From the NCBI GenBank assembly GCA_027295435.1, contig JAPUKX010000111.1:1-5252 (forward strand): DNA of 5,252 bases, given 5' to 3'. Positions 1 through 4,514 of this stretch are shown here, in pieces. The notes beneath the pieces are model-generated. The model saw only the letters and a list, made by a program, of their open reading frames with translations, ran no database searches and had not been told where the DNA came from. A program made the translations under genes and the position numbers. Every line of letters begins with the position of its first letter. The stretch's first letter is position 1. Source of the DNA: Planctomycetota bacterium (lineage in GTDB: Bacteria; Planctomycetota; Phycisphaerae; Phycisphaerales; SM1A02).

Positions 1-554
1 ACGATGACCCGCTTGGCCGTGAACTCACCCAACGCCGTGCGAAGCCGCTGATCGTCCATGTACTCGATGGTTTGCACCGCGCGGCCGGACTCCCGCAGCT
101 GGGTCGGGTCGGAAAGATCCACCACCCGCATGGCAACTTCCTGGCGCCGCGGCTGGCCCGCGGGCAATGCCTGATAGGCGATGATCAGTGGCGGCTCGAA
201 AAAGCTGATCGTGTGGTCCCGATGTGAAAGGACCGCGGGCATGACGATATTGCCGTGGTTGTCGCGGCGCTGGAACTCGCTGATACGGTCGTCTTCGTGG
301 TCAATCCACGTTGCGTCGAATCGCTTGGTGTCGGCCCTGCGGTGGGTGATGGAGTCGCCCGAATCGGTGCCGGCAGTGACTACGTAGGACCACTCGGCGG
401 TGCGCGAGGGATAGAGGTTGTCGGCAGTGATCGGATCGCCGGCCGGGAGAGTCGCCAGCCTTTCGAACCCCGCGCAGCGTGCCGGGGCCGAGCAGCCACC
501 CGCCGCTGCGATTGTGCATAGGACAGCGGCCATGATCGAGGGAAGCCGCCTCAT
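1..554 (-). CDS. Putative lipoprotein of unknown function (3' end outside window)
   Basis: The minus-strand frame is open from the ATG at 554-552 to the window edge, giving 184 codons without a stop. The start fits a bacterial lipoprotein: MRRLPSIM is followed by a hydrophobic stretch and the lipobox A18-G19-G20-C21. The mature protein would therefore be lipidated at Cys21 and membrane-anchored. The rest is soluble and polar with no further membrane segment. It includes a WSYVVTAG strand (55-62), a charged WIDHEDDRISEF stretch (83-94), and LGEFTAKRV (175-183) at the visible end. A G-x-F-x-A-x-R-V pattern is common in beta-rich periplasmic or lipoprotein domains of the DUF3108/TapB-like type, but that assignment is only a guess. 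The ATG overlaps the TGA of the upstream gene (ATGA), which fixes the start and suggests translational coupling. No strong Shine-Dalgarno is visible; AAGG lies about 13 nt upstream. The gene is confidently real, but its function is unknown. Confidence 0.82.
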   Translation of the reverse strand, partial: MRRLPSIMAAVLCTIAAAGGCSAPARCAGFERLATLPAGDPITADNLYPSRTAEWSYVVTAGTDSGDSITHRRADTKRFDATWIDHEDDRISEFQRRDNHGNIVMPAVLSHRDHTISFFEPPLIIAYQALPAGQPRRQEVAMRVVDLSDPTQLRESGRAVQTIEYMDDQRLRTALGEFTAKRVI

Positions 555-1981
555 GGAGCCAGCAGACCCTTCGCTAGCCAGAGTCGCCGCAGTTCGGCCG
601 GATCAATGCGCTGGGTCACCGTTGCGTTGGCGTCAATGCGTTTGATTCGATGCCCGGCTGAGTCGAATGTTTGAGTGATGGAGCCGGCATCGAGGGCCGG
701 TTGGGTGGTCAGCACCCAGTTGCCGGAGCCATCCTTTGCCGGTTCCCATCGATCGACCCGTTGCGGAAGGCGTTGCAGCCTGGAATCGTAGTAGTAGAAG
801 GCCATCTCGCCGGTCAACGTGCCGTCTCGGGGCAGCAGGCTTCCCAGCATGAACACCTCCGGCTGGGAGAGGTACGCTTCGTTGGGGATGCTCCACTCCT
901 TGGGGTCTCGCGTGAACCGCTCCTTGGAGCTGTGAATGACGGTGAGCGTGCCGTGGGGGAATCTCGGCTCCGGTGCGGTTCGTATGCCGGTCTCGGCCAC
1001 GGTGCGAGACGCCTCGCCGTCCCGATGAGTCTGGAGGTTCGACCAGGTTTCTTCGCTGCGGTCCCAGGCCATCCAGTAGCGGCCTTGAACGTCGAGGTAG
1101 CGCTTGGCTTGAGCGTCGAGGACGCCCCTAGCCTCGATGAGCACCATCAGACCCGGCTGGCTCTCCATCGTGCTGTAGGTGTCCGGTGATCTTTGCGGGT
1201 CAACAGCACCTCGCATCGCCTCGGAACATTGCATGCTGAGATACCCCAGTTCGATGTCATCGTCGCGATTCCCAGACGCGGCCGGCTGGTAGATGCGGTA
1301 CCACATCAGCTGGCCCAGCACCGACCGGAGCCGATCGGGCGAAAACGTTTTGATGATCGCTTGGCCTTGGGCCAGCCGAGCCCGGCGGCGCTCCATCATT
1401 TCGTCTGGGCTGCGAAGCTTGATCGTCGCAAAGCTGGCGTCAAACACCGGGCGCAGCCTCCCAAAATGATCCGCGCCGGTCACGATGAAGAACACGAGGA
1501 AGGTTTGCGGGGACGTGGGCAGTATGAGCCAGCCGTTGCTGACCTTCGCCTCAGTCTCCAGTGTCTGCTCCAGGTACAGGAGCTGACCATCGACATCGCC
1601 GTACCGCCTCGGCTCATTGGCAAGGATGCGGTACGGGCGGCCGGTTGCCTCGACCGCTCTGAACTGCTCATCGACGAGGGCCGAGGCCGACGCCTGGGCC
1701 AGCGTTGAGGTGACCGACCCAATCCGCATGCTCCAGGCGGACCCACCGCGGGTTCCACTGATCAGGTAGCTCACGCGGCCCTGGACGACCTGGGCGGTGA
1801 TGACGGCGCCGGCGGGCACGTGCATCTGCAATCCCAGCGGCTCGGCTACCCAAGGCGCCGGGTCCAGCCCCGCCGCAGTTGCGTTCGCGCTCGTTTCGTC
1901 TGCCGGCTGGGTTGTGGTTGGTCCCGCGGCGAGCGAGGTCGCAAGCAAGGTGGTGGCGAGCCTGAGCATTGCTGGCATCAT
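551..1981 (-). CDS. Secreted/periplasmic hypothetical protein, 476 aa
   Basis: The protein begins with a Sec-type signal peptide: hydrophobic LRLATTLLATSLAAG at about residues 6-20, likely cleaved after Ala19 or Gly20. A low-complexity TTTQPADETSANATA linker follows, typical of planctomycete exported proteins. Residues 44-190 look like one compact alpha/beta domain: GLQMHVPAGA (50-59), a VDEQFRAV helix (103-110), NGWLILP (149-155), FLVFFIVTGADHF (161-173) and a closing FDASFATIKL (180-189). This pattern recalls PsbP/DcrB/DUF1795-like folds, which I infer from layout only. A charged helix (191-212) leads to a C-terminal beta-rich part with paired Trp/Tyr strands (RYWMAWDRSEETW, 301-313; MAFYYYDSRLQRLPQRVDRW, 393-412). 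No catalytic motif or lipobox was recognised. The start at 1981 is the first of two adjacent ATGs; 1978 or 1969 are possible. The stop overlaps the start of the downstream lipoprotein. Length and codon use support a real gene; its function is unknown. Confidence 0.88.
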   Translation of the reverse strand: MMPAMLRLATTLLATSLAAGPTTTQPADETSANATAAGLDPAPWVAEPLGLQMHVPAGAVITAQVVQGRVSYLISGTRGGSAWSMRIGSVTSTLAQASASALVDEQFRAVEATGRPYRILANEPRRYGDVDGQLLYLEQTLETEAKVSNGWLILPTSPQTFLVFFIVTGADHFGRLRPVFDASFATIKLRSPDEMMERRRARLAQGQAIIKTFSPDRLRSVLGQLMWYRIYQPAASGNRDDDIELGYLSMQCSEAMRGAVDPQRSPDTYSTMESQPGLMVLIEARGVLDAQAKRYLDVQGRYWMAWDRSEETWSNLQTHRDGEASRTVAETGIRTAPEPRFPHGTLTVIHSSKERFTRDPKEWSIPNEAYLSQPEVFMLGSLLPRDGTLTGEMAFYYYDSRLQRLPQRVDRWEPAKDGSGNWVLTTQPALDAGSITQTFDSAGHRIKRIDANATVTQRIDPAELRRLWLAKGLLAP

Positions 1982-2110
1982 CCCGCTCGGCGATCAGGCG
2001 AGCGGCTCTGGGGTCTGGGCGGCTTGTGAGCATAGTTGCCATCGCACGGTCGATCGAGCGATATTCCGCCTTCACCGATCCGCGCATGCCTCCCCGCCCT
2101 CGGGTGGCTG

Positions 2111-2138
2111 TTGACAGGGCTGCAGGCAGGCGTATTAT
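2111..2138 (+). promoter_or_regulatory. Sigma70-type promoter for the S10 operon
   Basis: A perfect -35 hexamer TTGACA (2111-2116) and a -10 hexamer TATTAT (2133-2138) are separated by 16 bp. The AT-rich -10 stands out in very GC-rich surroundings. Transcription would start near 2145, leaving a leader of about 100 nt before the rpsJ ATG. It is the only strong match I see in the divergent 1982-2244 region, and it points toward the ribosomal genes, as expected for a highly expressed operon that starts at rpsJ. The sequence match is seen directly; activity is inferred. Confidence 0.75.
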
Positions 2139-2144
2139 CAGGCT

Positions 2145-2244
2145 GTTTCGCGGCTTCGTGGACTGAGCTTGAGCGCGGGCGTCGCCGGGTTGCCCGAGAA
2201 ACCCTGGCGTCGGTCGGGCGACTTTTGTAGGTACCACCTTCGAG
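2145..2244 (+). promoter_or_regulatory. S10 operon 5' leader with alternative stems
   Basis: This is the predicted untranslated leader. Stem A pairs CGCCGGGTT (2183-2191) with AACCC (2200-2204) and GGCG (2206-2209), giving 9 bp, one bulged T at 2205 and an 8-nt loop. Stem B pairs GTCGCC (2181-2186) with GGCGAC (2217-2222) and is followed directly by TTTT (2223-2226). The two share 2183-2186, so they cannot form together. The layout resembles an attenuator, although four T residues are weak for an intrinsic terminator. In gamma-proteobacteria the S10 leader is controlled by L4, but no homology to that leader is claimed here. Before rpsJ only weak Shine-Dalgarno options are visible (TAGG at 2228-2231, GAG at 2242-2244). 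Confidence 0.4.
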
Positions 2245-2553
2245 ATGAGCAACGGTCGGATTCGAATCCGTATGGAGGCATACGACCACCATGCGCTGGA
2301 CGTCTCGGCTCGCGAGATCGTCGATCACGCCCAGCGGACCGGGGCGAAGGTGGCCGGTCCCATCCCGCTGCCGACCCGCCGGGAAATCTACACGGTGAAC
2401 CGCGGTCCGTTCATCCATAAGAAGTCACGTGAACAGTTCGAAATCAGGACGCACAAGCGCATCATTGATATCACGGAGCCCAATGCTCGCACGGTCGAGG
2501 CCCTCAATCGTCTGGTGGTCCCGGCCGGCGTTTTCGTCAAGATCAAAGCATAG
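2245..2553 (+). CDS. rpsJ: 30S ribosomal protein S10 (NusE)
   Basis: The 102-residue product has the family's normal length and aligns along its whole length with bacterial S10. It starts RIRIRMEAYDHHALD (5-19). The S10 signature AKVAGPIPLPT is at 34-44, followed by TRREIYTVNRGPFIHKKSREQFE (44-66) and EIRTHKRIIDI (66-76), and it ends with a V-x-V-K-I-type strand. S10 sits in the head of the 30S subunit. As NusE it also partners NusB in transcription antitermination, which is family knowledge. The extended loop (about 45-65) that threads into the head is intact. The start at 2245 matches the family N-terminus (MANQRIRIR type), although its Shine-Dalgarno is poor. It is the first gene of the operon, 107 bp downstream of the -10 hexamer, with a structured 113-nt gap before rplC. 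Confidence 0.98.
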   Translation: MSNGRIRIRMEAYDHHALDVSAREIVDHAQRTGAKVAGPIPLPTRREIYTVNRGPFIHKKSREQFEIRTHKRIIDITEPNARTVEALNRLVVPAGVFVKIKA

Positions 2554-2560
2554 TTAAACC

Positions 2561-2592
2561 AATGAGCGGTCCGCCCCCTGCGGCCGCTCATT
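2561..2592 (+). promoter_or_regulatory. Long GC-rich hairpin after rpsJ
   Basis: AATGAGCGG (2561-2569) pairs perfectly with CCGCTCATT (2584-2592). The stem continues inward, CCGC (2571-2574) with GCGG (2580-2583), leaving one bulged T at 2570 and a five-base loop (2575-2579). That makes 13 bp, starting seven bases after the rpsJ stop codon. There is no T-run after it (TCGTAG follows), so it is not a standard intrinsic terminator. A partial attenuator, an RNA-processing or stability element, or a protein-binding site are all possible. The structure is read directly from the sequence; the role is unknown. Confidence 0.6.
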
Positions 2593-2621
2593 TCGTAGAG
2601 ACCATTGTGCTGCCCCTTGAA

Positions 2622-2649
2622 CTGATCCAGTCGATCAGCTGTGGGACAG
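2622..2649 (+). promoter_or_regulatory. Two tandem small hairpins before rplC RBS
   Basis: CTGATC (2622-2627) and GATCAG (2633-2638) form a perfect 6-bp stem with a five-base loop. Immediately after it, CTGT (2639-2642) and ACAG (2646-2649) form a 4-bp stem with a GGG loop. The second hairpin ends two bases before the GGGAG ribosome binding site of rplC. Both are small, and either alone could be chance, but together with the larger hairpin at 2561-2592 they make most of this 113-nt gap self-complementary. Confidence 0.4.
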
Positions 2650-2651
2650 CC

Positions 2652-2656
2652 GGGAG
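2652..2656 (+). promoter_or_regulatory. rplC Shine-Dalgarno
   Basis: GGGAG lies 10 nt before the ATG at 2667. It decides the rplC start: the same frame is open back to an ATG at 2562, but that ATG lies inside the 2561-2592 hairpin, has no ribosome binding site, and would add 35 residues with no counterpart in L3. Confidence 0.7.
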
Positions 2657-2666
2657 CGAACCTGCC

Positions 2667-3356
2667 ATGCCCGCTGCTTTGCTGGGGCGCAAAATCGGAA
2701 TGACCCGCTACTTCATGAGCGACGGGCGAAACATCCCCGTCACCGTGATCGAGGCCGGTCCATGCGCGGTCACCCAGGTGAAGACGGCCGGAACTGACGG
2801 ATACAGCGCCGTGCAGTTGGCGTTCGAGGATGTCAAGCCCCGTCGCAGCACGATGCCTCTGATCGCCCACGATTTCAAGGCCGGCACGTCGCCGAAGCGG
2901 TTTCATCGAGAGCAGCGGCTGGATGATGACAATGCTTGCAGCGAGTATCAGGTCGGTCAAACCATCGATGTGCGCGTCTTTGAGGACGTCAAGTTCGTGG
3001 ATGTGACCGGCATCAGCAAAGGCAAAGGCTTTGCGGGGGTGATGAAGCGACACGGGTTCAAGGGGTTTCCGGCCAGCCACGGCACCCAGCGAGCGCACCG
3101 CGCAGGGGGGTCGATCGGCGGTCACGCCACTGACCTTGGGACCGGCCCCAAGCCCAAAAAGGGCAAGCGCATGGCTGGGCGGATGGGCGGTCGCCGGCAG
3201 ACTGTTCGAAGCCTGGATGTGGTCAAGATCGACCAACCGCGGAACCTGCTTCTCGTCAAGGGGCCGGTGCCCGGGCCGAATCGTGGTTTACTGTTTATTC
3301 GAGAGGCCAAGCGACTGTACAGGAGTAAAGCCAAGCTCGCGGAAACCGGCACATGA
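2667..3356 (+). CDS. rplC: 50S ribosomal protein L3
   Basis: The 229-residue product is slightly longer than typical bacterial L3 (about 205-220). It opens with the family hallmark LLGRKIGMTRYF (5-16). The L3 signature runs from F105 to R128, with the core SKGKGFAGVMKR (117-128). The central extension that reaches toward the peptidyl-transferase centre follows: SHGTQRAHRAGGSIG (137-151), GKRMAGRMGGRR (166-177). L3 is an early 50S assembly protein that binds 23S rRNA. Two details stand out. The glutamine that PrmB methylates in E. coli (GSIGQ) is glycine here (GSIGG, 148-152). The stretch between GSIG and RMAG is about four residues longer than in E. coli, with a Lys/Pro-rich PKPKKGK. Start 2667 is supported by a good GGGAG and by the family N-terminus. 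The gap to rplD is an unusual 168 nt. Confidence 0.97.
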   Translation: MPAALLGRKIGMTRYFMSDGRNIPVTVIEAGPCAVTQVKTAGTDGYSAVQLAFEDVKPRRSTMPLIAHDFKAGTSPKRFHREQRLDDDNACSEYQVGQTIDVRVFEDVKFVDVTGISKGKGFAGVMKRHGFKGFPASHGTQRAHRAGGSIGGHATDLGTGPKPKKGKRMAGRMGGRRQTVRSLDVVKIDQPRNLLLVKGPVPGPNRGLLFIREAKRLYRSKAKLAETGT

Positions 3357-3524
3357 CCGCCGGTGATCGTGCAGGCCGTGGCCTCGGGATCGGGGAGCGG
3401 AACCGCACTATCGCGACAGTTTGACCCAGACAGCCGAGTCAAGAACCCTGCCCGGCAGATCGACGCCGACGCGTGCCGTGGAGGGTGAGGCGAACGAGAC
3501 GGGGCTACCCGTCAGGTACCAACG
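3357..3524 (+). other. 168-nt rplC-rplD intergenic region
   Basis: I see no convincing gene here. The rplD frame is closed upstream by a TGA at 3486-3488, so an N-terminal extension of L4 does not explain the gap. The region contains several inverted repeats. ACCGGC (3345-3350) pairs with GCCGGT (3359-3364) around the rplC stop codon, and AGGC/GCCT (3373-3376, 3381-3384) encloses a four-base loop. TTGAC/GTCAA (3421-3425, 3438-3442) has a 12-base loop. A stronger hairpin at 3498-3513 is listed separately. No promoter of reasonable quality was found: TTGACC at 3421 has no -10 at a suitable distance. Confidence 0.5.
3498..3517 (+). promoter_or_regulatory. Hairpin abutting the rplD ribosome binding site
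   Basis: GACGGG (3498-3503) and CCCGTC (3508-3513) form a perfect 6-bp, GC-rich stem with a GCTA tetraloop. The next bases, AGGT (3514-3517), are the likely Shine-Dalgarno of rplD, 7-8 nt before its ATG at 3525. The hairpin would place the ribosome binding site at its 3' foot. Stability and position suggest an influence on initiation of L4, the protein that regulates the S10 operon in E. coli. That functional link is inference only. Confidence 0.5.
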
Positions 3525-4184
3525 ATGATTCAACTGCCTATTTACGACAAGAAAGGCAAGCAGGTAGAGACCCTGCCGATCGACGAGGCGATGCTTGGGC
3601 ACAAGGTCCGCCCACAGTTGCTCAAGCAGGCCTATGTCATGTTCCATGCCAACCGACGTCAGGGCTCCGCCCGCACCCGCAATCGGTCGCTGGTAGAGGG
3701 CTCAACGCGGAAGCTGTTTCGCCAAAAAGGCACCGGCAACGCTCGTATGGGTCCGAGTCGAACCAACATTCGCCGAGGCGGGGGTGTTGCGTTCGCCAAG
3801 CGCAAGACCCATCAAGAGTTCCGCCTTCGTATGCCCAAGAAGATGCGGCGCCTGGCCAACCGCAATGCGCTGCTCGCGAAGATCTTGGACGACGAAGTCA
3901 AGTGCTTCGTCAACCTGATCTTCAACGCTCCCAAGACACGCGACCTCCGGGCGGTCCTTGATGCCGTGGGGATCGATCGCACGTGTCTGCTTGCCCTGGC
4001 GGGGGCGAACCGCAACGCCGCCTTGTCCGCTCGGAACCTGCCGCACGTAGACACCCTGCGCATTGAACAGCTCAACGCCTTCGAACTGCTCAACCATCGG
4101 TATCTCGTTGTGGACAAGGCTTCGCTGCAAGCGTTTCTGGACGGTTCGGTGTGGCCGAAGCCTGGCGAGCGGGGGGATTCCTGA
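3525..4184 (+). CDS. rplD: 50S ribosomal protein L4
   Basis: The 219-residue product is somewhat longer than E. coli L4 (201), partly through a polar C-terminal tail (VWPKPGERGDS, 209-219). The globular domain frames a long basic loop (about 45-95) that extends into the 23S rRNA and lines the exit-tunnel constriction: SARTRNRSL (48-56), RQKGTGNARMG (66-76), RRGGGVAFAKRK (84-94). The QKGTG segment (67-71), where macrolide-resistance changes cluster in other bacteria, has the usual residues. The following position is Asn72, where E. coli has Arg. MPKKMRRLANRNALLAKI (103-120) matches the conserved helix after the loop. ATG 3525 is the only plausible start, since the frame is closed at 3486, and it has AGG about 8 nt upstream. 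The TGA overlaps the rplW ATG by one base (TGATG). In gamma-proteobacteria L4 is the autogenous repressor of this operon; whether that holds here is unknown. Confidence 0.96.
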   Translation: MIQLPIYDKKGKQVETLPIDEAMLGHKVRPQLLKQAYVMFHANRRQGSARTRNRSLVEGSTRKLFRQKGTGNARMGPSRTNIRRGGGVAFAKRKTHQEFRLRMPKKMRRLANRNALLAKILDDEVKCFVNLIFNAPKTRDLRAVLDAVGIDRTCLLALAGANRNAALSARNLPHVDTLRIEQLNAFELLNHRYLVVDKASLQAFLDGSVWPKPGERGDS

Positions 4185-4462
4185 TGGAACCGACAGCCAT
4201 CATCAAGAAGCCGATGATCACCGAGAAGGCCACCTTCGCCTCCAGTGAGTTCAACCGGTACGCGTTCCACGTCGAGCGCCGTGCGACCAAGCCGCAGATC
4301 AAGCGGGCGATCGAGCAGTTATACGGCGTGCGGGTGACCAGTGTGGCGACGCAGAAACGCCCCGGCAAGCTGCGCCGGTACCGCTACGGCCATGTCCTTA
4401 CCCCGGCCACCAAGCGCGCAATCGTGAAGATCCATCCCGAAGACAGGATCGAGTTGTTCTAG
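4184..4462 (+). CDS. rplW: 50S ribosomal protein L23
   Basis: The 92-residue product is of usual length for bacterial L23. It opens with IIKKPMITEKATFA (6-19), the conserved region whose glutamate (Glu14 here, in TEK) corresponds to the docking site for trigger factor and the signal recognition particle at the tunnel exit. FHVERRATKPQIKRAIEQLYGVRV (28-51) is the typical strand-helix core. The C-terminal KRAIVKIHPEDRIELF (77-92) is close to the L23 family signature, but has Ile-His where the pattern expects Leu followed by a small or polar residue. A longer in-frame start at 4151 exists. Start 4184 is preferred because it matches the family N-terminus, overlaps the rplD stop as TGATG, and has a strong GGGGGGA (4171-4177) six bases upstream. 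It is translationally coupled to rplD. Confidence 0.95.
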   Translation: MEPTAIIKKPMITEKATFASSEFNRYAFHVERRATKPQIKRAIEQLYGVRVTSVATQKRPGKLRRYRYGHVLTPATKRAIVKIHPEDRIELF

Positions 4463-4477
4463 TTCGTCAATCGTTAG

Positions 4478-4498
4478 GTCCCCGGCTTTCCCGGGGAC
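4478..4498 (+). promoter_or_regulatory. Perfect hairpin in the rplW-rplB gap
   Basis: GTCCCCGG (4478-4485) and CCGGGGAC (4491-4498) form a perfect 8-bp stem with a CTTTC loop. The only Shine-Dalgarno-like sequence before rplB, GGGGA (4493-4497), is buried in the 3' arm. An in-frame ATG (4500) begins one base after the stem, and the family-like ATG (4515) lies 16 nt after it. No T-run follows on either strand, so it is not an intrinsic terminator. A translational control or processing role is inferred. Confidence 0.6.
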
Positions 4499-4514
4499 AA
4501 TGAAACAAACGCCC

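Noticed and set aside
301..519. Short minus-strand open frame 301-519
   Set aside because: The other minus-strand frame from 554 encodes a lipobox signal peptide, stays open to the window edge and overlaps the upstream stop codon, so it is the real gene.
671..1708. Two plus-strand open frames (671-1189 and 1193-1708) opposite the 476-residue protein
   Set aside because: They are shadows of the minus-strand gene, which has a clear signal peptide, a coherent protein pattern and an ATGA junction with its neighbour.
2029..2057. Possible promoter for the minus-strand pair (TATGCT read on the minus strand at 2034-2029)
   Set aside because: The hexamer 17 bp upstream (TCGATC) is a poor -35. A promoter for these genes must lie in or near 1982-2110, but this match is too weak to annotate.
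2562..2666. In-frame 35-residue N-terminal extension of L3 from ATG 2562
   Set aside because: No Shine-Dalgarno, the ATG is inside a strong hairpin, the residues have no counterpart in L3, and the start at 2667 has GGGAG at good spacing and the family N-terminus.
2388..3236. 282-codon open frame on the minus strand across rpsJ and rplC
   Set aside because: It is antisense to two certain ribosomal genes; the composition reflects GC-rich codon bias and no protein family is recognisable.
2645..3436. GACAGCCG present at both 2645-2652 and 3429-3436 in the two spacers
   Set aside because: An 8-mer shared by two GC-rich spacers is easily chance; positions relative to the next start codon differ greatly.
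3421..3449. TTGACC in the rplC-rplD gap as a -35 for an internal promoter
   Set aside because: The sequence at 16-18 bp spacing is GC-rich with no TATAAT-like hexamer.
3473..3961. Plus-strand open frame filling part of the rplC-rplD gap and overlapping rplD
   Set aside because: Its residues are an out-of-frame reading of L4, with no ribosome binding site and no family resemblance.
4478..4498. Hairpin before rplB read as an intrinsic terminator
   Set aside because: No T-run follows the stem on either strand, and rplB must be transcribed through it.
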